A stretch of DNA of 16,392 nt from Clostridia bacterium (GTDB lineage: Bacteria > Bacillota > Clostridia > TANB77 > CAG-508), in the NCBI GenBank assembly GCA_900752335.1, contig CAADUZ010000044.1:1-16392 (forward strand), read 5' to 3'. Both the position numbers and the translations under genes were made by a program. The notes under the pieces were generated by a model. It had not been told where the DNA came from. It worked only from the letters and a program-made list of their open reading frames with translations, and did not search any database. Below are positions 1-6,036 of this stretch, piece after piece. Within the stretch, counting starts at the first letter, position 1. The number at the start of each line of letters is the position of its first letter.

Positions 1-19
1 AAAACTAAAAATTGATTAA
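1..19 (+). CDS. C-terminal end of an off-window gene, possible DGR variable protein
   Basis: Only the last five codons (K L K I D) and a TAA stop at 17-19 are visible. The frame is inferred from the downstream copy at 522-540, where the same sequence ends a lectin-like segment with E L K V D and a TAA. Everything upstream is outside the window, so length and function cannot be read. By homology to the duplicated copy, the missing part probably ends in a DGR-type variable C-terminus. This is inference from the repeat, not from the protein itself. Confidence 0.45.
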
Positions 20-56
20 ATAGAAGTGTATAAAAAGTAGTTTTCCACCTATGGGA

Positions 57-76
57 AATATGTTTACGGACATATT
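57..76. other. Post-stop hairpin, copy 1 (candidate DGR target hairpin)
   Basis: AATATGT (57-63) pairs with ACATATT (70-76). Allowing a T-G closing pair gives an 8-bp stem with a TACG tetraloop. It lies about 38 bases after the stop codon and is identical in copy 2. In the Bordetella phage BPP-1 DGR, a short hairpin/cruciform just downstream of the variable repeat is needed for efficient targeting. The size and position fit that role, but this is by analogy only. Confidence 0.6.
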
Positions 77-109
77 GTAGGAAGTATCAAAGAAGTTTAA
101 TTCCATTGA

Positions 110-348
110 CTTACAGAAATCTAAAAAATATTTAGATACACAAACTGATAAGATTTCATGTCATAAACACATAAATAGTCATAATGAGCAAGTAGTAAAC
201 TGGCGAAAGCTTGTTATGATTTTTTATTTATATATGATACGAAAATGATAAATAATTGTATGAAAACAGGATTTGACATTTTTGTATAATTATTTACAAG
301 TTTCGTAAAAAAATATTGCAAAATAAAACAAAATGTGGTAAAAAATAT
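110..348. other. AT-rich spacer upstream of the template/variable-like repeat
   Basis: No gene is seen here. The spacer contains a 35-base repeat unit (181-215), a TTGACA at 273-278 and a TATAAT at 285-290. These last two are too close together to form one promoter. The TATAAT, about 70 bases before the Asn-rich segment, could be the -10 box for a template RNA, but no convincing -35 is present. The stretch 316-333 (TTGCAAAATAAAAC...) recurs in part at 826-838, so the duplication may extend through the spacer with much divergence. Confidence 0.4.
181..215 (+). repeat. 35-bp diverged direct repeat, copy 1
   Basis: The stretch from ATAATGAG to CTTGTT matches 758-792 with five mismatches, at an offset of 577 rather than 521. 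The tandem units are therefore the same in order but differ in length between the 109-bp flank and this block. It is non-coding in all frames as far as I can see. Confidence 0.8.
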
Positions 349-540
349 ATGGGATTAAACTGTTACTCTAACTTTCCTCGCACTAGCAATCCGTTCTTCA
401 TCCGTGGTGGCAATTACAACAATGATACCGATGCTGGTGTGTTCTATTTCAACAACAACGATGGCAATGATTGGAACAACAATTCTTTCCGCGTTGTCGT
501 GCCCGTACTTCGATGCAGAGGAGAACTAAAAGTTGATTAA
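349..540 (+). repeat. DGR template-repeat-like or variable-repeat-like segment (lectin-fold C-terminus)
   Basis: In frame from 349 the segment encodes a lectin-like C-terminus with landmarks NPFFIRGG, DAGVF and SFRVVVPV, ending at TAA 538-540. This matches the C-type-lectin ends of DGR variable proteins (RGG..., AGVF..., FRVV). It is dense in Asn codons: AAC at 358, 370, 418, 451, 454, 457, 475 and 478, and AAT at 388, 412, 421, 466 and 481, clustered exactly where variable residues lie. AAC at diversified sites is the hallmark of a DGR template, because A-to-N change cannot create stops. Codon third positions are richer in C than in neighbouring genes. There is no good ribosome binding site and no upstream gene body, so I read it as a template repeat or an orphan/truncated variable repeat, not an intact gene. 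GAT codons at 424, 430, 460 and 469 could be A-to-G products, which leaves the VR reading open. Confidence 0.65.
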
Positions 541-630
541 ATAGAAGTGTATAAAAAGTAGTTTTCCACCTATGAGAAATATGTTTACGGACATATTATA
601 GGAAGTATCAAAGAAGTTTAATTCCATTGA
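522..630 (+). repeat. 3' flank direct repeat, copy 2
   Basis: This is the second copy of the 1-109 repeat, spanning the end of the Asn-rich segment, the TAA stop and the conserved hairpin at 578-597. Similarity to copy 1 stops abruptly after TTCCATTGA; the following sequence (631-757) differs completely in length and content. Confidence 0.9.
578..597. other. Post-stop hairpin, copy 2
   Basis: AATATGT (578-584), loop TTACGG, ACATATT (591-597), identical to the hairpin at 57-76. Single-base changes between the two flank copies (positions 54/575 and 77/598) fall just outside the stem, so the stem-loop itself is perfectly kept. Confidence 0.6.
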
Positions 631-643
631 TATAGCTAATTAT

Positions 644-726
644 TAACCTTTAAACCCTAACAACATACAAATATATAATTGGGTAAAAATTTCCAGAAAA
701 GCCTCCTAATTATATATTAAAGGTTA
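644..726. repeat. Nested inverted repeat in non-coding DNA
   Basis: TAACCTTTAA (644-653) pairs with TTAAAGGTTA (717-726). Inside it AATATATAATT (670-680) pairs with AATTATATATT (708-718), with a 27-base loop. The two stems could form one long bulged hairpin of about 83 bases. It occurs only after the second flank copy, in the place where the first copy has unrelated sequence. It may be a small inserted palindromic element or a structured RNA; nothing identifies it further. No gene is seen from 541 to 907. Confidence 0.5.
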
Positions 727-757
727 GTAAATAAATATCATTAAAAATTAAACGGCT

Positions 758-792
758 ATAATGAGTGAGTAGTAAAATGACGAAAACTTGTT
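758..792 (+). repeat. 35-bp diverged direct repeat, copy 2
   Basis: Matches 181-215 with five substitutions. It is the last recognisable piece of the duplicated left-end region apart from a short TTGCAAAATAAA match near 826-837, after which the rpmB terminator follows. Confidence 0.8.
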
Positions 793-836
793 CTAGCATT
801 TTATTATTTGTTTGATAAAAATAAGTTGCAAAATAA

Positions 837-864
837 AAAATGTAGGCTTTATAACCTACATTTT
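837..864 (-). terminator. rpmB intrinsic terminator
   Basis: AAAATGTAGG (837-846) pairs with CCTACATTTT (855-864) across an 8-base loop. Read on the minus strand, the stem is followed by a run of T, directly downstream of the rpmB stop at 908. The right side also ends in T on the plus strand, so it may work in both directions. Confidence 0.75.
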
Positions 865-881
865 ATTACGCGTAATAAAAT
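860..881. repeat. 22-bp perfect palindrome centred on CG
   Basis: Centred on TTATTACG|CGTAATAA, perfect symmetry runs from 860 to 881. It sits between the rpmB stop and its terminator and shares the T-run with the terminator stem. It could be an alternative terminator stem or a dimeric-protein binding site; no regulator is suggested by position. Confidence 0.5.
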
Positions 882-907
882 ATATATAATTCTCAAAAGC
901 TCATGCA

Positions 908-1105
908 TTAAGCTCTAGTTACTTTTCCAGAACGTAAGCATTTTGAACATACATTAATTGTTTTTGTATCTCCATTTATTATAGCTTTAACTCTTCTTAA
1001 ATTTGGTTTAAAAGTTCTAGTAGTTCTTCTACTAACATGAGAACGAGCTATACTTATTTTATTTCCGTGTGCTATTGATTTTTCACAAATTTCACATTTA
1101 GCCAT
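908..1105 (-). CDS. rpmB: 50S ribosomal protein L28
   Basis: A structural protein of the large ribosomal subunit. The 65-residue product begins MAKCEICEK and ends with CSKCLRSGKVTRA, the standard C-terminus of bacterial L28. Two CXXC pairs (CEIC near the N-terminus, CSKC near the C-terminus) mark the zinc-ribbon form. I place the start at the ATG at 1105 rather than the upstream GTG at 1114, because an AGGAGGT Shine-Dalgarno ends seven bases before this ATG and the GTG overlaps it. The gene is monocistronic in appearance, with its own promoter (1150-1178) and terminator (837-864), 103 bp downstream of tcdA on the same strand. Nothing is unusual in the product. Confidence 0.96.
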   Translation of the reverse strand: MAKCEICEKSIAHGNKISIARSHVSRRTTRTFKPNLRRVKAIINGDTKTINVCSKCLRSGKVTRA

Positions 1106-1149
1106 TTTTTGCACCTCCTATATTGAATAGATAAAATTGACTATTTATA

Positions 1150-1178
1150 ACTATATCATAAAAATAAAGAAATTACAA
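1150..1178 (-). promoter_or_regulatory. Probable sigma-A promoter of rpmB
   Basis: On the minus strand TTGTAA (1173-1178) is followed after 17 bases by TATAGT (1150-1155). The gap between tcdA and rpmB is otherwise AT-rich with no other signal. Confidence 0.55.
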
Positions 1179-1208
1179 GTATTTTTGTGTAATTTAAACC
1201 AAAAACTA

Positions 1209-1892
1209 TTATTTTATTAAATCTTTTACAACTTTTCCTGCAATTAAAAGTCCAGCAACAGAAGGAACAAAGCTAATACTTGCAGGAACTTTTAAATCAG
1301 TTTTTATAGGTTCTTCTTTTGAATAGAGCACCGTAAGTGAATTAATATTTAATTTTTTTAGTTCTTTACGCATAACTTTAGCAAGGGGGCATACGGAAGT
1401 TTTAAAAATATCAGTAATCTCAAATTTACTTGCGTCAAGTTTGTTACCGGTTCCCATAGAAGAAATAACATTTATATTGTTATATGAGCAATATTTTATA
1501 ATTTCCAATTTAGAAGCAACTGTATCAATAGCGTCTACTACATAATCTATGTGGCTGTAAGCTTCCATTATTTTCTGTATATTGCTATCATTTACAAATT
1601 CTTTTATTTTAATAACTTTAGCATGTGGATTTATTTGCAAAATTCTTTCTCCTTCAGCATCAACTTTATCTTTTCCAACAGTCTGATTAGTTGCAATTAG
1701 CTGCCTATTTATATTGGTAATATCAACAACGTCTTTGTCAACTATGCAAATATTTTGAACTCCGGCTCTAACAAGCCCTTCAACAACATAAGAGCCGACG
1801 CCGCCAAGCCCAAATACAATAATATTAGCACTTTGCAATTTCAAAATGTTTTCTTTGCCAATTAAAGCTTCTGTTCTGTTTAGCCAATCCAT
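1209..1892 (-). CDS. tcdA: tRNA threonylcarbamoyladenosine dehydratase (TcdA/CsdL, ThiF/E1 superfamily)
   Basis: A cytosolic E1-like enzyme that uses ATP to cyclise t6A37 of ANN-decoding tRNAs to ct6A. The 227-residue product has the ATP-binding glycine loop GLGGVGS at about residues 28-34, followed by the family's acidic strand (VDKDVVD), INRQ, the DAIDT segment and the SSMGTGNK motif. A CPLAK cysteine motif lies in the C-terminal half. The length is slightly short of the E. coli enzyme but complete in layout, and the C-terminal hydrophobic stretch (SVAGLLIAGKVV) is typical. The ATG at 1892 has an AAGGAG ribosome binding site. It is divergent from ruvA, with its own promoter at 1922-1951. 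TcdA is preferred over MoeB/ThiF because no sulfur-carrier genes are nearby and the family motifs match. Confidence 0.9.
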   Translation of the reverse strand: MDWLNRTEALIGKENILKLQSANIIVFGLGGVGSYVVEGLVRAGVQNICIVDKDVVDITNINRQLIATNQTVGKDKVDAEGERILQINPHAKVIKIKEFVNDSNIQKIMEAYSHIDYVVDAIDTVASKLEIIKYCSYNNINVISSMGTGNKLDASKFEITDIFKTSVCPLAKVMRKELKKLNINSLTVLYSKEEPIKTDLKVPASISFVPSVAGLLIAGKVVKDLIK

Positions 1893-1921
1893 AATAATTT
1901 CTCCTTAAAAATAATATAATA

Positions 1922-1951
1922 ATTATAGCACAGAAGAGAAACAAAGGTCAA
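1922..1951 (-). promoter_or_regulatory. Probable promoter of tcdA
   Basis: On the minus strand TTGACC (1946-1951), an 18-base spacer and a perfect TATAAT (1922-1927), about 30 bases before the tcdA start. Confidence 0.65.
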
Positions 1952-1982
1952 ATAAATTGCAAAAATTTGTTTGTAAAAATGC

Positions 1983-2010
1983 TTGATTTTTTTCTGATTT
2001 GTGATAAAAT
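1983..2010 (+). promoter_or_regulatory. Probable promoter of the ruvA-alr-rarA unit
   Basis: TTGATT (1983-1988), a 16-base spacer and TAAAAT (2005-2010), 35 bases before the ruvA ATG. It is back-to-back with the tcdA promoter. Confidence 0.5.
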
Positions 2011-2045
2011 ATCAAATGTAAATTTATTTGAAAAGAGGAAGAAAA

Positions 2046-2642
2046 ATGATTTCATATATAAAAGGAAAATTAGAGGCAAAAAATTTAGATAATGTAATAG
2101 TTGAAATTGGTGGTATAGGGTATAAAATATTTATGTCTGCAACTTCAATGGATAGATTAGGAGAAGTAGGAACAGAAGTAAAGGTACATACCTATATGAG
2201 AGTAAGAGAAGATGATATAAGCTTATACGGATTTTGTACGAATGAAGAATTAAAAATGTTTGAACAATTACTTGGGGTAAGCGGTGTAGGCGCAAAAGTG
2301 GCACTTTCAATTTTGGCTAACATTTCGCCATCAAGCTTTGCGTTAGCAATAATTACTGGGGATTTAAATACACTAAAAAGTTTACCAGGAATAGGTGCAA
2401 AGTCAGCACAGAGAATGATTTTAGAACTTAAAGATAAAATGAAAACACAAGAAGCAATAGAAACAGAATTTATACCAGCTAAAACAGCTATTAAAAACGA
2501 TAAAGCAAAAGATGCGATAGAGGCACTTCAAGTGCTAGGCTATGCAAGAAGAGATATAGATTTGGCTATTTCAAAAATAAATACAAATGAATTATCAGTA
2601 GAAGAAATTATAAAACAAGGTCTAAAATATTTAGGAATGTAG
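2046..2642 (+). CDS. ruvA: Holliday junction branch migration protein RuvA
   Basis: RuvA tetramers bind four-way DNA junctions and load the RuvB motor. The 198-residue product is of normal family length. It has an N-terminal OB-fold (MISYIKGKLEAK onward, to about residue 62), tandem helix-hairpin-helix motifs (LLGVSGVGAK and LKSLPGIGAKSAQ) and a C-terminal RuvB-interacting domain (DAIEALQVLGYARRDI...). The ATG at 2046 is chosen over an in-frame TTG at 2028, because GAGGAAG lies just before it and the protein then starts as family members do. It heads a tight plus-strand group with alr and rarA. ruvB, its usual neighbour, is not in this window; the next AAA+ gene is rarA instead. Confidence 0.95.
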   Translation: MISYIKGKLEAKNLDNVIVEIGGIGYKIFMSATSMDRLGEVGTEVKVHTYMRVREDDISLYGFCTNEELKMFEQLLGVSGVGAKVALSILANISPSSFALAIITGDLNTLKSLPGIGAKSAQRMILELKDKMKTQEAIETEFIPAKTAIKNDKAKDAIEALQVLGYARRDIDLAISKINTNELSVEEIIKQGLKYLGM

Positions 2643-2671
2643 CTTGGATTTTGAAAGGAATGAATTTTAGC

Positions 2672-3778
2672 ATGGAGAAAAGTTATTTAGAAGTAAATCT
2701 ATCATGTATAAAAAATAATATAGAAAAAATAAAAGAAATAGTTGGCATAAACGTCACAGTAGCACCTGTTATAAAAGCAAATGCTTATGGATTGGGCGTA
2801 GAAGCTTTAAAAGATATTTTTGAAGAAGAAAATATTAAAGTTGTATTTGCAGCAACTATTGAAGAGGCAATACATTTGAAAGAATGTGGATATAAGCAAG
2901 AGATAATTACACTAAATGAATTGTTGCCATATGAAGCCAAGACAGTTGTAGAATATGGTATAGTACCTGGGGTATCAGATATTGAAGTAGCAAGGAACTT
3001 GAACGAAGAGGCAAAAAAGAGAGGAATAATTCAAAATATACATATAGAAGTAGATACAGGAATGGGGAGGGTAGGAAAAAGCCCAGAAGAAATAGTAGAA
3101 TTTGCTAAAGAAATATCAAAATTAAGTAATATATATATAGAAGGAATATATACGCATTTTTCTTCAGCAGATAGTAGCAGAGAATATACAAATGAACAAA
3201 TAGAGAAGTTTAATATTGTATTAGAAAAATTAGAAGAAATAGGTTTTAAATTTAAGTATATTCATTCATCTGCAAGTGCAGGAATATTAAACTTTGAAAA
3301 TGCTAGATTTAACATGGTAAGACCTGGAATTATAACTTATGGCTATATGCCAGATGGAAGCACTGAAAACGCTATTGGATTAAAACCAGCAACAAAGTTA
3401 ATATCACATGTGGTATACGTGAAAGAAGTAGAAAAAGGAACTGCAATAAGCTATTCGAGGACATATATAACAGAAGGAAAAAGAAAAATTGCAACAGTAC
3501 CACTTGGATATGCAGATGGAATAAGAAGGCTACTTTCAAATAAGGGAAAGGTGTATATAAATGGAAAATATGCACCAATAGTAGGAAATGTGTGCATGGA
3601 TAACTTTATGATAGACATAACAGGAATAGACGTAAAAGTAGGAGATACTGTATATATATGGGATAATGAACATGTTTATATAGAAGATATTGCAAAAATT
3701 TGCAGAACGATAAATTATGAGATACTTTGTGGTATATCTAACAGAGTAAAGAGAATTTATATAAAAGAAAGGAAATAA
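2672..3778 (+). CDS. alr: Alanine racemase
   Basis: A PLP-dependent enzyme converting L-alanine to D-alanine for peptidoglycan. The 368-residue product has the PLP-lysine motif APVIKANAYGLG (Lys35), the phosphate-binding region HSSASAG and MVRPGIITYG, the second catalytic base in ISYSRTY (Tyr261), then PLGYADG and VGNVCMDNFMID. The layout is an N-terminal TIM barrel plus a C-terminal beta domain, at full length. In-frame starts exist at TTG 2651, ATG 2660 and ATG 2672. I favour 2672, because it gives the conserved MEKSYLEVNL start, with AAAGGA 12 bases upstream, although the spacing is long. It lies 29 bp after ruvA and abuts rarA, so it is probably co-transcribed. A racemase of another amino acid is possible but less likely. 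Confidence 0.92.
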   Translation: MEKSYLEVNLSCIKNNIEKIKEIVGINVTVAPVIKANAYGLGVEALKDIFEEENIKVVFAATIEEAIHLKECGYKQEIITLNELLPYEAKTVVEYGIVPGVSDIEVARNLNEEAKKRGIIQNIHIEVDTGMGRVGKSPEEIVEFAKEISKLSNIYIEGIYTHFSSADSSREYTNEQIEKFNIVLEKLEEIGFKFKYIHSSASAGILNFENARFNMVRPGIITYGYMPDGSTENAIGLKPATKLISHVVYVKEVEKGTAISYSRTYITEGKRKIATVPLGYADGIRRLLSNKGKVYINGKYAPIVGNVCMDNFMIDITGIDVKVGDTVYIWDNEHVYIEDIAKICRTINYEILCGISNRVKRIYIKERK

Positions 3779-5068
3779 ATGATGGATTTAAATCAACCAC
3801 TAGCATATAGAATGAGACCAAAGACATTGGAAGAATATGTAGGACAAGAACATATTTTAGGTAAAGATAAAATATTATATAGAACAATTAAAGCAGATAG
3901 GTTATCTAGTATAATATTATGGGGGCCTCCAGGTTGTGGCAAAACTTCACTTGCTAGAGTTATTAGTAATACAACAAAATACAAATTTACAAGAATAAAT
4001 GCAGTAACAGCTGGAATAGGAGATATAAAACAGGCAATAGAAGAAGCACAGAACATGCTTTTAAATCCAAGTGGAAAGTGCATATTATTCATAGACGAGA
4101 TTCACAGATTTAATAAGCTACAACAAGATGCACTTCTTCCATATGTAGAAAATGGAACAGTAATATTAATAGGTGCAACCACGGAAAATCCATATTTTGA
4201 AGTGAATAAAGCTTTGATATCAAGGTCAATGGTGTGTAAATTAAATCCACTTACAAAGGACGATATATATAAAGTATTAAAGAGGTCACTAGTAGCAGAA
4301 GAAGGGCTTGGAAGTTATAACATAAAAATAGAGGACGAAACATTAAGAAAAATTGCGGAAGTATCAAATGGTGACGTAAGAACAGCATTAAATGGTTTGG
4401 AAATAGCAGTACTTACAACCAATGTAGATGGAGATGGATACATACACATAACAGACGAAATAGCAGCAGATTGCATACAAAGAAGAAAAGCGGTATTTGA
4501 TAAAAACGGAGATAGCCACTATGATAATATAAGCGCATTTATAAAATCAATGAGGGGCAGTGACCCTGATGCAACAGTGTTCTATTTAGCAAGAGCATTG
4601 GACGGAGGAGAAGACCCAGTATTTATAGCAAGAAGAATAGTAATATTAGCATCGGAAGACGTAGGGCTAGCAGATCCAAACGCATTAGTAATAGCAACAT
4701 CTGCAATGCAAGCAGTAACAATGGTAGGAATGCCAGAAGCAAGAATAATACTAGCAGAAGCGGCAATATATATGGCATTAGCAAAAAAATCAAATGCATC
4801 ATACATGGCAATAAATAAAGCGCTAGAAGACGTATCGAGCAAAGACACAGGAGAAATACCAATGCATATAAGAAATGCACCAGCAGAAGGAATGAGCGAA
4901 TTCGGATATGGAGAAGGATACAAATACCCACATGACTATCCAGGACATTATGTAGAACAACAATACTTGCCAGATAAAATGCTAGGCACGAAGTATTTAA
5001 TTTTGGAACAAGGGGACACACAATTTGTTCCAAATTTGAAACATGGGGACAGACATGATACAAAATAG
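3779..5068 (+). CDS. rarA: Replication-associated recombination protein RarA (MgsA), C-terminus rewritten by an inserted repeat
   Basis: An AAA+ ATPase of the RarA/Mgs1/WRNIP1 clamp-loader-like group, acting at stalled replication forks. The N-terminal region (LAYRMRPKTLEEYVGQEH) is followed by Walker A GPPGCGKTS (49-57), Walker B ILFIDEIHR (102-110) and sensor 1 GATTENP. The tetramerisation region follows, with YPHDYPGHYVEQQYLPDKMLGTKY near the end. Relatives continue after this Tyr with a short conserved tail. Here the last 23 residues (LILEQGDTQF... to DTK) are encoded by the left inverted repeat of the RAYT element, so the native end has been replaced. The ATPase and oligomerisation parts look intact. 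The start is ATG 3779 or ATG 3782; GAAAGGA lies just before and overlaps the alr end. T-ending codons are markedly rarer in the 3' part than in the 5' part. Confidence 0.95.
   Translation: MMDLNQPLAYRMRPKTLEEYVGQEHILGKDKILYRTIKADRLSSIILWGPPGCGKTSLARVISNTTKYKFTRINAVTAGIGDIKQAIEEAQNMLLNPSGKCILFIDEIHRFNKLQQDALLPYVENGTVILIGATTENPYFEVNKALISRSMVCKLNPLTKDDIYKVLKRSLVAEEGLGSYNIKIEDETLRKIAEVSNGDVRTALNGLEIAVLTTNVDGDGYIHITDEIAADCIQRRKAVFDKNGDSHYDNISAFIKSMRGSDPDATVFYLARALDGGEDPVFIARRIVILASEDVGLADPNALVIATSAMQAVTMVGMPEARIILAEAAIYMALAKKSNASYMAINKALEDVSSKDTGEIPMHIRNAPAEGMSEFGYGEGYKYPHDYPGHYVEQQYLPDKMLGTKYLILEQGDTQFVPNLKHGDRHDTK
4998..5054 (+). repeat. Left 57-bp inverted repeat of the RAYT element
   Basis: Starts TAATTTTGGAAC and ends GGGGACAGAC, matching the reverse complement of 5980-6036 except at two adjacent bases. 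An internal hairpin pairs 5005-5011 with 5025-5031. It is translated in frame as the last residues of RarA. Confidence 0.95.
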
Positions 5069-5075
5069 AATAAAG

Positions 5076-5104
5076 AATGAGTAGAAATTTTCTACTCATT
5101 TTTT
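5076..5104 (+). terminator. Intrinsic terminator after rarA
   Basis: AATGAGTAGA (5076-5085) pairs with TCTACTCATT (5091-5100), followed by more T. It ends the ruvA-alr-rarA transcript upstream of the transposase promoter. Confidence 0.85.
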
Positions 5105-5114
5105 AAAAAAGATA

Positions 5115-5143
5115 TTGACAAATAATGGAAAAAGATATATATT
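5115..5143 (+). promoter_or_regulatory. Promoter of the transposase gene
   Basis: TTGACA (5115-5120), a 17-base spacer and TATATT (5138-5143). This is near-consensus sigma-A and lies 45 bases before the ATG, so the transposase should be expressed independently of rarA. Confidence 0.75.
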
Positions 5144-5187
5144 ATGTAAAAGTTGATTCGAAAAATTGTTTTTTCTAAAGGAGCGTT

Positions 5188-5943
5188 ATGGCAAGGTTAT
5201 CAAGAAATTCTATCAAGTCTAATTTTTTTCACGTTATGGTACAAGGAATAAATAAAGAGTATATATTTGAAGATGATATATTAAAAAAAGTGTATTTAAA
5301 ATATTTATTTGAAGAGGCAGGTACATTAAATATCAATATAATATCTTTTTGTGTGATGGATAATCATATACATTTGTTATTAAATATAAATAGAATTGAA
5401 GATATGTCAATTTTTATGAAAAAAGTTAATGAACGATATGCGTTATTTTATAACAAAATAAAAAATAGAGTAGGGTATGTATTTAGAAATAGGTATAGAA
5501 GTGAGGCAATTTGTAATGAAAGATATTTATACCAATGCATTTTGTATATACATAGAAATCCTCTAAAGGCAGGAATAACAGATAGATTGGATGTGTATAA
5601 ATATTCTAGCACAATGGAATATTCAATAAGAAAGATTAATAAAATTTTAAATGATAATTTATTAAAATATACAAATGAAAAAAATGTAAAAGAAATAGAA
5701 TTTATAGATATAAGAGAAAAACAATGTATAGACAAAACAAATGAAATAATAGATAAAATTATTCTAGAAAATAAAAAAACATTTAATATTAATACTATTG
5801 ACAAAAAGGATAAATACATATTAGGTAAGATTATTAAAGAAATCAGAGAAAATACGGATGCAACATTTGAAATGATATCATTAAAATTAGGGATTAGTAA
5901 AACTTCGGTATCTAGATATATTAAGGAAAATACAAAAAAATAA
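5188..5943 (+). CDS. REP-associated / IS200-like Y1 transposase (RAYT) with C-terminal HTH
   Basis: An HUH-superfamily single-stranded DNA transposase of the Y1_Tnp/RAYT type. The 251-residue product starts MARLSRNSIK with SNFFHVMVQGINK. The metal-binding HUH motif is in MDNHIHLLL (His60, His62), and the nucleophile region is RYLYQCILYIHRNPLKAG (Tyr113, Tyr115 or Tyr120 are the candidates). The catalytic domain ends near residue 145. The rest is Lys/Ile-rich and finishes with a helix-turn-helix-like stretch (MISLKLGISKTSVSRYI) that may bind DNA. AAAGGAG lies four bases before the ATG. The gene has its own promoter and terminator and sits between 57-bp inverted repeats. Dispersed repeats elsewhere in the window share its GGGGACAG core, so they are plausible substrates; that link is inference. 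Confidence 0.9.
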   Translation: MARLSRNSIKSNFFHVMVQGINKEYIFEDDILKKVYLKYLFEEAGTLNINIISFCVMDNHIHLLLNINRIEDMSIFMKKVNERYALFYNKIKNRVGYVFRNRYRSEAICNERYLYQCILYIHRNPLKAGITDRLDVYKYSSTMEYSIRKINKILNDNLLKYTNEKNVKEIEFIDIREKQCIDKTNEIIDKIILENKKTFNINTIDKKDKYILGKIIKEIRENTDATFEMISLKLGISKTSVSRYIKENTKK

Positions 5944-5979
5944 TACTTAAGAATATTTTTTCTTAAGTATTATTTTTTT
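5942..5979 (+). terminator. Intrinsic terminator of the transposase gene
   Basis: AATACTTAAGAA (5942-5953) and TTCTTAAGTATT (5960-5971) form a perfect 12-bp stem with a 6-base loop, followed by ATTTTTTT. The stem begins inside the TAA stop codon. Confidence 0.9.
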
Positions 5980-6036
5980 GTCTGTCCCTTTGTTTCAAAT
6001 TTGGAACAAATTGTGTGTCCCCTTGTTCCAAAATTA
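5980..6036 (-). repeat. Right 57-bp inverted repeat of the RAYT element
   Basis: Inverted copy of 4998-5054, with two mismatches in the ACATGGGG/ACAAAGGG segment. Its outer end, TAATTTTGG on the minus strand, provides the TAA stop codon of the SPFH gene. Confidence 0.95.

Larger units (their letters stand above)
1..109 (+). repeat. 3' flank direct repeat, copy 1
   Basis: Positions 1-109 match 522-630 at a constant offset of 521 with only about four differences (positions 2, 11, 54 and 77). The repeat covers the last codons of a gene, its stop codon and about 90 bases of downstream flank, ending at TTCCATTGA. It carries a hairpin at 57-76. Conservation of non-coding flank this good suggests either recent tandem duplication or selection on the flank. 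Confidence 0.9.
4998..6036. mobile_element. RAYT (REP-associated transposase) element with 57-bp inverted repeats
   Basis: A 1,039-bp unit made of a left repeat (4998-5054), a terminator hairpin (5076-5104), a promoter (5115-5143), a Y1/HUH transposase gene (5188-5943), its terminator (5942-5979) and a right repeat (5980-6036). The two outer repeats are inverted copies, with 55 of 57 positions identical by my comparison. Each contains a subterminal hairpin (GGAACAA with TTGTTCC), as expected for substrates of single-stranded HUH transposases. It sits exactly between the convergent 3' ends of rarA and an SPFH gene. This is the layout called a REPtron: a transposase gene bracketed by inverted REP copies. 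Confidence 0.85.

Noticed and set aside
316..540. An ordinary small protein gene starting at TTG 316
   Set aside because: It has no ribosome binding site, the first residues are Lys/Asn-rich translation of AT-rich spacer, and only the lectin-like end is coherent. The duplicated flank and Asn-codon pattern fit a template or variable repeat better.
4623..5099. Long Leu-rich minus-strand frame opposite rarA
   Set aside because: It is antisense of a T-poor coding region; the Leu/Cys/Ser-rich product is the expected artefact of A-ending codons on the other strand.
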